A stretch of 64,000 nt of DNA. Source: Armatimonas rosea. GTDB lineage: Bacteria > Armatimonadota > Armatimonadia > Armatimonadales > Armatimonadaceae. Below are positions 41,191 to 49,429 of the stretch, piece after piece; position 1 is the first letter of the stretch, and each line of letters begins with the position of its first letter. The notes under the pieces were generated by a model that was given only the letters and a program-made list of their open reading frames with translations, was not told the DNA's origin and ran no database searches. The stretch is taken from NCBI RefSeq assembly GCF_014202505.1, contig NZ_JACHGW010000002.1, positions 744,001-808,000 on the forward strand. Direction: 5' to 3'. A program made the translations under genes and the position numbers.

Positions 41191-43611
41191 TTACTTCTTG
41201 CCGGACTCATCGCCGCGCCGCTCGCGGAACGGCTGGCTGGTGATCACGGCCTCTACCATCGACGAGAACTTATAGCCTTTGGCTTCCACGGATTTTGCCA
41301 TGACTTCTAGGTTACACTTATCGGTTCGCTCGACCCCGCGCCCGAGGGCGTAGGTGAGCAGGCGCTCGGTCATGGCCTTGGTGAACTGGCCCTTCTTCGC
41401 GAGCAGCACTTTCTTGAGGTCCTTGGGGCCGTCGAACTTGCTCCCATCGGGGAGGGTACCGCTGACATCGATCGGCTTGCCGCCATCGTCGGTGCGCCAC
41501 TTACCGACCGCATCGTAGTTCTCCATTGCCAGCCCGATCGCGTCCATCTGCGTGTGGCAGTTGGCACAGGCGGGGTTAGCACGGTGGATCTCAAGCCGCT
41601 TGCGCAGGTTCTCGGCCTCAATCGGCTTGCCAGGGGCATCGAGTGCGGGGACATTGGGTGGCGGCGGTGGCGGCGGCGTGCCGAGGAGGTTCTCCAGCAC
41701 CCACTTGCCACGCTTCACCGGGGATGTCCGTCCCGGGTTGCTGGTGAGAGTCAGCACGGAGGCCATTGAGAGCACACCGCCGCGCTGGCCGGAAAGAAGC
41801 GGGACGCGCCGGAACTCGTCGCCCTTGACCGTGGGGTTGCCGTAGTGCTTGGCCAGAGTCTCGTTGAGGTAGGTGTAGTCCGAGTCCAGAAACTCCAGGA
41901 TGCTCCTGTCTTCCTGCACAACCCCCGTAAAGAACAGCTCGGCCTCGGTGCGCATGGCCTGGCGAAGGGGCTCCGTGAAGGCGGGGAAGCGCGCGGTATC
42001 GGGCTGGACAACCCCCACTTTTCTCAGCTGGAGCCACTGTCCGGCGAAGTTATCGGCCAAGGCACGGGAGCGTGGGTCCTTGAGGAGCCGCTTGGCCTGC
42101 GCGAGCAAGACCGCCGGGTTCTGGAGCTTCTTCTGGTCCGCCAGCCCTAAAAGCTCGTCGTCGGGCATGCTCGACCAGAGGAAGTACGAGAGCCGAGTCG
42201 CCAGCTCGTGGTCGGTCAGCTGCCGCCGCGCCGTGGGATCGTCGGGCTTGGCATCCGGCTCCGGGCGGAAGAGAAAGCTGGGGGAGACCAGGATGCCCTG
42301 GAGCGCGATCTGAATCCCGCGCTCAAACGACTGCTTCTGGTTCTTGGCCAGCCGCGAGAGCCCGATCAGACGCTGCACCTCAGGGTCGGTCACGGGGCGG
42401 CGGAAGGCGCGGTGCGCCAGCGGGACCAGTACGGCCTTGGCGGCGCGATCCCACTCCGCATCGGTGGCGTTCTCGGGCGTATCCGTTACGATCTTCCGGT
42501 GCGAGAACGGAAGCTCTCGCTTAATCATCATCTTCTGGACATCATCGGGAATCTGCACCGCGACCGACTCGACATAGAGATTGCGGTCGCGCCGCTCCGG
42601 AGGAAGCTTCTCATCGTAGAAGTCGTTGAGGAACGCCGCGCCCAGCTTTTGCTTACCGGGCTGCTCGATCGCGACGGTGGTGCGGTAGTCCTGCGGGTTG
42701 CTTGGTCCCGTGATGACAGCCACAATGCGCACGGGCTTGCCCCCGACATTGATCGCCATCTTGGCCGGATCGGGGCCACGCTTCTTATTGGGCAGGTCGA
42801 TATCCGGGCCGGCGGCGGTCGCGCCTGCCCGGACCACGATGGTGTACTCGCCGGGAGCGGGGAAGTCAAACTCCGTGCCCGCCTCGCCGTTGCTGGAGAG
42901 TAGGTAGCCCTCGCCCGTGACACTGCCGGGGCCCTTGAGCTGTGCGGCGGTGAACTTCACGGCGCGGAGCTTGTCCTCCGGGGCGACAATGGCGGCGCGC
43001 GCGGCCTTCTCCGCGGCACCAAGGTACTTCTCCATCAGTAGCGGTGAGAGCGAGAGCACATCGCCGATATTGTCGAAGCCGTAGCCGACATCGTCGTTGG
43101 GGAAGGAGTCCGCCAGGTGCAGGTCTACCCCGAGCAGGTCCCGGAGGGTGTTGTTATACTCGGCGCGGTTGAGGCGGCGCATGGTGACCCGGCCGGGGTC
43201 GTTGAGCTGGCAGTCGGCCTGGGAGAAGAGGCTCTCCAGCGTGTTGCCGAGCTTCTTGCGCTCCGGGTCGGTGGGGGCGGGGCTCCCCGACGGCGGCATG
43301 CGCTTCTCTAGCACGGCGGCGCTCACCCGGTCCCAGGAGACACGGCCCTTGAGCACGGCGGCGAAGTTTTTCTCGCCGCTGAGGTTGATTCCCCCGGAGC
43401 CATTGGGCCCGGTGTGGCACCCGACACAGTACTTCTGGACGAGCGGGAGCACGTCGCGCTCAAACGCACCCGCGCTGACCGTCGCGGCTTTCTGCGCGGT
43501 CGGCGCGGCAGCGGGTTTCTTAGGAGCCGCTTTTTTCTGGGGCAGTGCGGCCGCTGCCGTGAGGGCGGCAAGCGGAAGCCCGATCGCAAAGAGGGAGGCA
43601 CGTCGAAGCAT
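41191..43611 (-). CDS. DUF1587/1595/1592/1588/1585 multidomain protein with heme c site
   Basis: 806 residues. After a signal peptide (MLRRASLFAIGLPLAALTAA) a single heme motif CVGCH lies at about 62-66. Then come the planctomycete-type domains in canonical order: DUF1587 (about 142-205, LNRAEYNNTLRDLLGVDLHL), DUF1595 (about 395-455), DUF1592 (about 457-585, LATRLSYFLWSSMPDDELLG), DUF1588 (about 600-700, GGVLSMASVLTLTSNPGRTS) and DUF1585 (about 725-800, MTERLLTYALGRGVERTDKC). A second Cys pair, ACANCH at about 684-689, is another possible heme site. Function is unknown in the family. It is exported and paired with DUF1552. Confidence 0.92.
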   Translation of the reverse strand: MLRRASLFAIGLPLAALTAAAALPQKKAAPKKPAAAPTAQKAATVSAGAFERDVLPLVQKYCVGCHTGPNGSGGINLSGEKNFAAVLKGRVSWDRVSAAVLEKRMPPSGSPAPTDPERKKLGNTLESLFSQADCQLNDPGRVTMRRLNRAEYNNTLRDLLGVDLHLADSFPNDDVGYGFDNIGDVLSLSPLLMEKYLGAAEKAARAAIVAPEDKLRAVKFTAAQLKGPGSVTGEGYLLSSNGEAGTEFDFPAPGEYTIVVRAGATAAGPDIDLPNKKRGPDPAKMAINVGGKPVRIVAVITGPSNPQDYRTTVAIEQPGKQKLGAAFLNDFYDEKLPPERRDRNLYVESVAVQIPDDVQKMMIKRELPFSHRKIVTDTPENATDAEWDRAAKAVLVPLAHRAFRRPVTDPEVQRLIGLSRLAKNQKQSFERGIQIALQGILVSPSFLFRPEPDAKPDDPTARRQLTDHELATRLSYFLWSSMPDDELLGLADQKKLQNPAVLLAQAKRLLKDPRSRALADNFAGQWLQLRKVGVVQPDTARFPAFTEPLRQAMRTEAELFFTGVVQEDRSILEFLDSDYTYLNETLAKHYGNPTVKGDEFRRVPLLSGQRGGVLSMASVLTLTSNPGRTSPVKRGKWVLENLLGTPPPPPPPNVPALDAPGKPIEAENLRKRLEIHRANPACANCHTQMDAIGLAMENYDAVGKWRTDDGGKPIDVSGTLPDGSKFDGPKDLKKVLLAKKGQFTKAMTERLLTYALGRGVERTDKCNLEVMAKSVEAKGYKFSSMVEAVITSQPFRERRGDESGKK

Positions 43612-43685
43612 GGCTATTTAATAGATGGTTACCGAGGGAATCCGGTTCAGGTTCCTGGTTTATTTTTTTGTTTATTTTTTGCCGA

Positions 43686-43691
43686 TACTAT
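43686..43691 (+). promoter_or_regulatory. Possible -10 element for acyltransferase gene
   Basis: TACTAT five bases (AGAGC) before GTG 43697. A T-rich stretch (43660-43680) precedes it. Confidence 0.45.
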
Positions 43692-43696
43692 AGAGC

Positions 43697-44800
43697 GTGC
43701 GACGTGACGAACGCTTGGAAGTTCTGGATGGCCTGCGTGGGCTAGCCATTGCGCTGGTGGTGCTCTTTCACCTCTGGCAGAAGTCGTGGTGGAACCCGCT
43801 GGAGCGTCTTGGCATCCTGGAGTGCCTGCCTCGGCGGGGCTATCTCGGGGTGGAGATCTTCTTCTTTTTAAGTGGCTTCTGCCTCTACTGGCCGCTCGCC
43901 CGCGCCGGGAAGTGGCCGGGGCTCGTGCACTATCTCTCTCGGCGCGCCTTCAAGATTCTGCCGTCGTACTGGCTCTGCTTGGTCGCTGCGCTGGTGCTCC
44001 TCCCCGAGCCGGGAGTGCGGGAGAAGCCCTGGCTCCATCTTCTCTCCCACCTGAGCTTCCTGCACCCGCTGACCTTTGAGACCTACTACTCCATCCATGG
44101 GGTCTTCTGGTCGCTGGGGGTGGAGGTGCAGTTCTATCTCTTCTTCCCCCTTCTCGCCGTGCTATACCTGCGCCGCCCACTCTTAGGGCCGATTCTGGGA
44201 TGGTTTTTCTTAACCCTGCTGGCGCTGGCCTACCGGCAGTGGGTAGTAGGAACCGGCACCGAGGGCATGGGCTACACGATGCGGATGAACCAGCTCCCCG
44301 CGTTTCTCGATCTGTTTGGCGGCGGGATGGCGAGTGCGGCGCTAGTGCGCGTCCTGCGAGAGCGGGTCAAGCCCCACGCAGCCTGGAGCCTGCTCTGCCT
44401 GCTGGGGCTAGCGGTAGTGCTCTGGCTCTTTAAGTCCTTCGATGGCCACGACCAGGAGCACAACGGGGAGATGAACCACCAGGCGCTGGTCCGGCTGCCT
44501 CTGGCGGTCGCGCTACTCGTGACGACCGTGGGGGGAGCGCTCTCGCCGCTGGGCTGTGGGCTGCCGCTCCGGTTCCTGGCGCTGGTCTCCTACAACCTCT
44601 ATCTCTGGCATACGCTGGTGGCGACTCTCCTACAAAAGGCCATGGGGATCACCGAGCCCTGGAAGGTCACGGACATGGGCCTGCGGGTGCGCTTTACGCT
44701 GGTCGCCTGGGGTGTCTCCCTGGCGCTCTCGGCGCTCCTGACCTATGGCTTCGAGCTACCGATCCTGCGCCGTGGACAGAGAACACGGGCCACAAAATGA
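43697..44800 (+). CDS. Acyltransferase 3 (OafA/YrhL-type) membrane protein
   Basis: 367 residues with about ten membrane helices. It opens with the family pattern RLEVLDGLRGLAIALVVLFH, in which the conserved His is about residue 24. Then GVEIFFFLSGFCLYWPLA, the loop-proximal SRRAFKILPSYWLCL, and HGVFWSLGVEVQFYLFFPLL. Such enzymes move acyl groups onto lipids, peptidoglycan or polysaccharides at the inner membrane. The position before hldD suggests envelope glycan decoration (inference). GTG start is the only plausible one; a -10-like hexamer precedes it by five bases. Confidence 0.88.
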   Translation: MRRDERLEVLDGLRGLAIALVVLFHLWQKSWWNPLERLGILECLPRRGYLGVEIFFFLSGFCLYWPLARAGKWPGLVHYLSRRAFKILPSYWLCLVAALVLLPEPGVREKPWLHLLSHLSFLHPLTFETYYSIHGVFWSLGVEVQFYLFFPLLAVLYLRRPLLGPILGWFFLTLLALAYRQWVVGTGTEGMGYTMRMNQLPAFLDLFGGGMASAALVRVLRERVKPHAAWSLLCLLGLAVVLWLFKSFDGHDQEHNGEMNHQALVRLPLAVALLVTTVGGALSPLGCGLPLRFLALVSYNLYLWHTLVATLLQKAMGITEPWKVTDMGLRVRFTLVAWGVSLALSALLTYGFELPILRRGQRTRATK

Positions 44801-44806
44801 TACACT
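44801..44806 (+). promoter_or_regulatory. Probable -10 element, leaderless start of hldD
   Basis: TACACT immediately after the TGA of the acyltransferase gene, seven bases (GCTCCCT) before GTG 44814. Confidence 0.5.
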
Positions 44807-44813
44807 GCTCCCT

Positions 44814-45800
44814 GTGAATCGTGTCATTGTCACCGGGGGTGCCGGCTTTATCGGGAGCGCCATGGTCTGGCGCCTGAACCAGGCGGGGATCGACGATATC
44901 CTGATCGTGGATAACCTCAATACATCGGAGAAGTGGCGCAACCTGCTGGGCCTGCGCTACAGCGACTACCTCCACAAGACCGCGTTTCTGGCGCAGCTCA
45001 AGGCGGGGGAGCTCGACTTTCAGCCCGATGCGATTGTCCACCTGGGCGCTTGTTCCGTCACCACCGAGGCCGATGGCGACTACCTCATGGAGAACAACTT
45101 TCGCTACACCAAGACCCTGGCGGAGTGGGCGACCGCGCGGGGTGTGCGCTTTCTCTACGCCAGCAGTGGGCAGACCTACGGCGACGGTGAGCTGGGCTTC
45201 GCCGACGACGACGCGCTGGTCCCTCTGCTCCGCCCGATCACGCGCTACGGCTACTCCAAGCATCTCTTTGATCTCCACGCGCTCCGCACCCGGCTGGTTG
45301 AGGAGATCGTGGGCATCAAGTTCTTCAATGTCTTTGGCCCCAATGAGTACCACAAAGACGACATGCGCTCTGTGGTGCACAAGGCGTTTCATCAGGTGCA
45401 GGAGACGGGTGTCATCAAGCTGTTCAAGAGCTACCACCCGGACTACCCCGACGGTGGCCAGACGCGGGACTTTGTCTATGTCAAGGACTGTGTGGAGGTG
45501 CTCTTCTGGTTCTTGCAGCACCCGGAGGAGAACGGCATCTACAATATCGGCACCGGCGATGCCCGCCCTTGGAACGCGCTGGCCAACGCGGTCTTTACGG
45601 CGCTGGGCCTGGAGCCGCAGATCGAGTACATCGAGATGCCCGAGCGCCTCAAGGGCAACTACCAGTACCACACCCAGGCCACCATCCAGAAGCTACGCAA
45701 CGCAGGCTGCGATGTGCCGTTCCGCTCCCTCGAAGACGCGGTCACAGACTACGTCCAGAACCACCTCGCCACCCCCCAGCCGTACCTGACGGCCCCCTAA
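44814..45800 (+). CDS. hldD: ADP-glycero-manno-heptose 6-epimerase
   Basis: 328 residues from GTG. Short-chain dehydrogenase fold with NAD(P) motif TGGAGFIGSAMVWRL, then IVDNLNTSEKWRNLLGL, HLGACSVTTEADGDYLMENN, FLYASSGQTYGDGELGF, catalytic YGYSKHLFD (Tyr and Lys), and GIKFFNVFGPNEYHKDDMRS. These match HldD/RfaD closely. It converts ADP-D-glycero- to ADP-L-glycero-D-manno-heptose for lipopolysaccharide inner core, so it suggests an outer membrane. No other heptose genes are in the window. GTG 44814 begins exactly at the Rossmann strand. The stop TAA lies inside a CCCCCTAACCCC string, which may belong to the repeat family. Confidence 0.93.
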   Translation: MNRVIVTGGAGFIGSAMVWRLNQAGIDDILIVDNLNTSEKWRNLLGLRYSDYLHKTAFLAQLKAGELDFQPDAIVHLGACSVTTEADGDYLMENNFRYTKTLAEWATARGVRFLYASSGQTYGDGELGFADDDALVPLLRPITRYGYSKHLFDLHALRTRLVEEIVGIKFFNVFGPNEYHKDDMRSVVHKAFHQVQETGVIKLFKSYHPDYPDGGQTRDFVYVKDCVEVLFWFLQHPEENGIYNIGTGDARPWNALANAVFTALGLEPQIEYIEMPERLKGNYQYHTQATIQKLRNAGCDVPFRSLEDAVTDYVQNHLATPQPYLTAP

Positions 45801-45836
45801 CCCCACCACCCTCACTTCGTGGGGTACCCGGACGGG
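45790..45836. repeat. GC-rich hairpin element between hldD and ABC ATPase ends
   Basis: CCCCCTAACCCC at 45793-45804 contains the hldD stop. ACCCCAC (45800-45806) pairs with GTGGGGT (45819-45825). A small relative of element G. It covers both convergent gene ends and may act as a shared terminator, though no T tract follows. Confidence 0.5.
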
Positions 45837-46528
45837 GGAATAATTTCGGTCATGAGGCCATCTTCGATGCGGAGGATGCGGTCGGCGGCGGCGGCGAGGC
45901 GGTCGTCGTGGGTGACCATGAGAAACGCAACCCCGGTCTCCTTGGCGATCTCCCGCATCAGTGCAAAGACCTCCGCGCCGGAGTGGGAGTCTAGGTTGCC
46001 GGTCGGTTCATCGGCGAGCACGAGCTTGGGCTTGTTGCAGAGCGCCCGGACAATCGCATTGCGCTGCTGCTGCCCTCCCGACATCTGGTTCGCCCGCTTG
46101 TTCATCTGGCTCTCCAGCCCCACCCGTGTCAGCAGCTTCTTAGCGTAGGCGATATCGTCCTTCTCTGGCGCGCCCTTCTGAATCGAGACCGGCATCAGCG
46201 CGTTCTCCAGGCAGGTGAACTCCTCCAGAAGGTGGTGGAACTGAAAGACAAAGCCAATCTTGGTGCCACGTAGGCTCGCGAGCTGGTCCGACGAGAGAGT
46301 CGCACTATCGATACCGTCGATGAGGACTTGCCCGCTGGTGGGCGTGTCCAGCGCCCCTAAGATGTTGAGCAGCGTACTCTTCCCCGAGCCGGACTGCCCG
46401 ATAATGGCCACAAACTCCCCCGCAAACGCCTGCATCTCGACCCCATGCAGCACCTCCACCTCCTTGCTGGTGCCGGGGTTGTAGGTCTTGCGCAAGGCAA
46501 TGGTCTGGACAATCGGGCGCTCAGCCAC
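45812..46528 (-). CDS. ABC export ATPase, LolD/MacB-type
   Basis: 238 residues with Walker A IGQSGSGKSTLLNILGALDT, Q-loop FVFQFHHLLEEFT, signature MSGGQQQRNAIVRAL and Walker B LVLADEPTGNLDS, the LolD/FtsE/MacB subfamily that powers mechanotransmission exporters. Its start overlaps the end of the permease gene by eight bases. With the permease and HlyD-like adaptor upstream it makes a MacAB- or DevBCA-like set. Lipoprotein release (LolCDE) is a less likely alternative because an adaptor is present. Confidence 0.9.
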   Translation of the reverse strand: MAERPIVQTIALRKTYNPGTSKEVEVLHGVEMQAFAGEFVAIIGQSGSGKSTLLNILGALDTPTSGQVLIDGIDSATLSSDQLASLRGTKIGFVFQFHHLLEEFTCLENALMPVSIQKGAPEKDDIAYAKKLLTRVGLESQMNKRANQMSGGQQQRNAIVRALCNKPKLVLADEPTGNLDSHSGAEVFALMREIAKETGVAFLMVTHDDRLAAAADRILRIEDGLMTEIIPPSGYPTK

Positions 46529-47759
46529 GGATCACCTCGACGGGGTTGAGCTTGGAGGCGCGGCTGGCGGGGAGAATGGCGGCGATCAGGGTGGCGATGA
46601 TCGCGGCGGCGGAGGCACCGCCGAAGATGGTCGGGTCGTAGATGATGTTGAAGAGCTTATCCACTTTTCCAAACCGGGCAGCCTGGGGGATGTTTTCGAG
46701 TGCGCGGAGTAAGAAGTAGCCCCAGATGCAGCCGACAAGCGCACCGGCGATAGCGACCCCGAGCCCCTCCAGCGTGAAGACCGTGAGGATCTGTTTGTCG
46801 CGTGCGCCCATGCTCTTGAGGATACCGATCTGCTTTTGTTTTTGGATCACGGAGACAATCAGAACCGACGCGATCGCAAAGGCGCTTGCTAGCAGGACAA
46901 AGGTGCAGATCATGTCCCGCGACTGGTTCTGGGAGCGGATAGCATTGAGGATAAACGCGGAGTCCTTCATCCACGACTCGGTCTTGTAGGGGAGGCTCGC
47001 ATTGATCTGGTCCGCCACCGTGTCGGCGAGAAAGGCATCGTCGAGCTTGAGCAAGATGGAGCTGACATTCTGGCCGGTGCGAAAGAGGCTCTGGGCATCG
47101 CGGAGGGTGATAAAGGCCTGCCCGAGGTCGGTGGCGTTGTTGCCCGTGTAGACCAACCCGGCGATCGTGAAGCTCTCGCTCACCCCCTGCGCGGACTGCA
47201 TCCGCACCCGGTCCCCGAGCCGCACGCCCGCGTCCTCCGCGAGGCGAATCCCGATCACCACCTCTCCGGGACGCAGGTCGAGCCAGCGCCCGGCGATGAG
47301 GTCCTTTTGCAGGAAGCTCACCTGCTCTTGCTTGGCGGGCTCGGCGCCGGAGACCGTCACGGCAAAGCGCTTCTCCCCGCGGATGAGGAAGGCGCTGCCA
47401 CGGACCGCGGGAGCGACCACTTTGACATGGGGAAACTGCGCCAGCTCGACCTCAAGCTTCTGCCACTGCTCCAGGTCGGTGCGCTGCTGGACAGACTTCT
47501 GCTGGTCGCTGGCGAGCAGCTCGCCGTCTTTTTGCGTGGTCACCTCGGCCAGGGTCTTGGGCAGGGGATCGGGTGCCTTGACCGTCACGTGCGGCAGGGA
47601 GCCGACCAGATCACCGATAAAGCGCTTCTGGACCCCGGTAATCAGGGTCTGGATAAAGATGATCACGGTCACGGCGATGGCGACTGCAAAGACAGTCAAG
47701 ACGGTCTGACCGCCGCCGGAGACCAGGTGGCGCCAGGCGAGCTTGCTCTCAAATCGCAT
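46521..47759 (-). CDS. ABC export permease, FtsX/LolE/MacB-type
   Basis: 412 residues. One N-terminal helix (GGQTVLTVFAVAIAVTVIIF) is followed by a large periplasmic domain (about 45-270) and three C-terminal helices with FtsX signatures: ICTFVLLASAFAIASVLIVS, ILKSMGARDKQILTVFTLEG, and IIATLIAAILPASRASKLNP ending VEVIRG. The I-L-K-S-M-G-A-R motif is the coupling region of this family. Starts seven bases after the HlyD-like gene ends. Confidence 0.88.
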   Translation of the reverse strand: MRFESKLAWRHLVSGGGQTVLTVFAVAIAVTVIIFIQTLITGVQKRFIGDLVGSLPHVTVKAPDPLPKTLAEVTTQKDGELLASDQQKSVQQRTDLEQWQKLEVELAQFPHVKVVAPAVRGSAFLIRGEKRFAVTVSGAEPAKQEQVSFLQKDLIAGRWLDLRPGEVVIGIRLAEDAGVRLGDRVRMQSAQGVSESFTIAGLVYTGNNATDLGQAFITLRDAQSLFRTGQNVSSILLKLDDAFLADTVADQINASLPYKTESWMKDSAFILNAIRSQNQSRDMICTFVLLASAFAIASVLIVSVIQKQKQIGILKSMGARDKQILTVFTLEGLGVAIAGALVGCIWGYFLLRALENIPQAARFGKVDKLFNIIYDPTIFGGASAAAIIATLIAAILPASRASKLNPVEVIRG

Positions 47760-47766
47760 GACGTAC

Positions 47767-49353
47767 CTACTTTCCAGGGCCAGGGGAGGGCTTGATCACG
47801 ACCGGGGCGATGGGGTCGCCGGGCTTGCGGCCGACCGGGCTGAGCACGATCTGCGTGGTCGCCTCAATCCCCTCGATCACCGGGATGCCGTCGGGGCCGG
47901 GCGGGCCGACCTTGACGGTCTTCTTCTGCACCGTGCCCCCCTCCGCGACAAAGAGCGTCGAGATGCCGCCAATGGTGGTGACAGCTGTGAGCGGAACCAC
48001 GAGGCGCTGGGTGGGCTCCCCGAGCTTGATATTGACCGAGAGGGTCTGGCCGGGCCGCAGCCAATTGGGGGGATCGACGGGCGTCAAGCGCACCTCGACC
48101 GTCCCGCGCTCCGTGTCCACCTGAGCGCCAAGCTCACGGACCTTGGCGGAGAAGGTCTCGCCGGGGTAGGCATCGCAGGAGACCACGGCGGCCTGCCCGA
48201 CACGCAGCTTGCCCAGGTTGACCTCATCCAGATCAATGCGAATCTCGGGCACCGACGTTCGCACGAGGCGCACGAGGGCGGCGCTCGGGCCGGTCACGCC
48301 GCCGGCCTCGGTGACGATCTGGGTGATGGTTCCCTCAAACGGTGCGGTGACAATCACATCGTCGAGGCGCTGTTTGGCGACCTCTTGGGCACGCTCCGCC
48401 TCCGCAAGGCGCGACTGGGCCACCTCACGGGCACGGGTGGCCTCACTCACCCGGTTGCGGGCGACCACGATGTCCTCGGAGCGGGGCGTGGAGAGCAGCG
48501 AGCTGACCTGCGCCGTCCCCGAGGCCTTTGCGCCGGCGACTGTCGCCTCGCTGGCGCGGACCTCGGCCTCCGCGGCCTTGACATCGGCCTCTGCCTGCTC
48601 GATTTGTTCGGGGCGGGTCCCCGCCTTGAGCTGCCTCAGCCGCGCTTGGGCGTTCTCCAGTGTCCGCTTGGCGACCCAGTAGTTTGTCTCGGCCTGGTCG
48701 GCGGCGTTCTGTGCGACCGCGCCCTCTCTGGCGAGCTGGGCCTGGCGGTTTTTATCGCGCTCGGCCTGGGCGAGGCTCGCCTCGGACTGGCGCACTTGGG
48801 CCTCCGTGGCGTCGATCTCTTCGTCGCGCGGGCCCTTCTTCAGCTCCGCGAGCCGCCTCTGGGCGAAGATGAGCTTTTGCTTTGCCCCCGCCAGCCGCGC
48901 CTCAGCCACCGCGACCGCTTGGTTGGTATCGGCTTTGAGGCGGGTCAGATCCGAGGCGAGGGGCTTGCGCGCGGCGAGGCTCACCTGGGACTGGGCGGTC
49001 TGGATGGCATTTTCGGACTGGGCCAGTGTCGCCCGGGCCGTGCGCACGGCATCGTCGGCCTGGGCCAGCTGAGACCGCAGCACCTCATCGTCGAGCAGGG
49101 CGAGTGTCTGGCCTTGGCGCACGCGGTCGCCCTCGCGCACCAGGACCTTGGCGACCCGGCCGCTCACCCGCGCCCCCACACTGGTCTCCAGCTCGCCTCG
49201 AAGCCGCCCCGAGGCGGAGATGCTCTCGGTGACGGTCTTGGTCTGGGGAAGAACGACCTCGATCTTCGGGGGAAGGGAGCGCCAGTAGGAGACCCCGCCT
49301 CCGACGACGCCAAGGACCACGACACCGGCAATCAGCTGCGTAAGCTTAGGCAT
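47767..49353 (-). CDS. HlyD/MacA-type periplasmic adaptor
   Basis: 528 residues, longer than MacA (about 370) because of an extended helical hairpin. The N-terminal membrane helix (LIAGVVVLGVVGGGVSYW) precedes a lipoyl/barrel-sandwich part (GRLRGELETSVGARVSGRV, VLVREGDRVRQGQTLALLDD), long coiled coils rich in Ala/Glu/Arg/Gln (about 75-295), then IVTAPFEGTITQIVTEAGGV, the second half of the lipoyl domain, and a beta-barrel (PEIRIDLDEVNLGKLRVGQA). It would bridge the permease to an outer-membrane channel; no TolC gene is present here. TACAAT lies nine bases before ATG 49353. Confidence 0.88.
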   Translation of the reverse strand: MPKLTQLIAGVVVLGVVGGGVSYWRSLPPKIEVVLPQTKTVTESISASGRLRGELETSVGARVSGRVAKVLVREGDRVRQGQTLALLDDEVLRSQLAQADDAVRTARATLAQSENAIQTAQSQVSLAARKPLASDLTRLKADTNQAVAVAEARLAGAKQKLIFAQRRLAELKKGPRDEEIDATEAQVRQSEASLAQAERDKNRQAQLAREGAVAQNAADQAETNYWVAKRTLENAQARLRQLKAGTRPEQIEQAEADVKAAEAEVRASEATVAGAKASGTAQVSSLLSTPRSEDIVVARNRVSEATRAREVAQSRLAEAERAQEVAKQRLDDVIVTAPFEGTITQIVTEAGGVTGPSAALVRLVRTSVPEIRIDLDEVNLGKLRVGQAAVVSCDAYPGETFSAKVRELGAQVDTERGTVEVRLTPVDPPNWLRPGQTLSVNIKLGEPTQRLVVPLTAVTTIGGISTLFVAEGGTVQKKTVKVGPPGPDGIPVIEGIEATTQIVLSPVGRKPGDPIAPVVIKPSPGPGK

Positions 49354-49362
49354 AACACCCGC

Positions 49363-49368
49363 ATTGTA
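49363..49368 (-). promoter_or_regulatory. Probable -10 element for the HlyD-ABC operon
   Basis: TACAAT on the minus strand, nine bases (GCGGGTGTT) before ATG 49351-49353. Confidence 0.5.
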
Positions 49369-49414
49369 CCTCTTTGCCGGAGAGAGCCCTAGGGCATAAC
49401 GCGTTTCTCACAGG

Positions 49415-49420
49415 TAGAAT
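49415..49420 (+). promoter_or_regulatory. Probable -10 element for DUF3142 gene
   Basis: TAGAAT nine bases (GGGCCTACG) before ATG 49430, divergent from the HlyD promoter 47 bases away. Confidence 0.5.
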
Positions 49421-49429
49421 GGGCCTACG

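Noticed and set aside
43630-43690. Possible intrinsic terminator (GGAATCC...GGTTCC then T runs) before the acyltransferase gene
   Set aside because: The stem is short and imperfect, and no plus-strand gene lies directly upstream for it to terminate.
47743-49392. Open frame of 549 codons on the plus strand
   Set aside because: Shadow of the HlyD-like adaptor on the minus strand; the translation is Gly/Leu/Arg/His-rich and has no domain.
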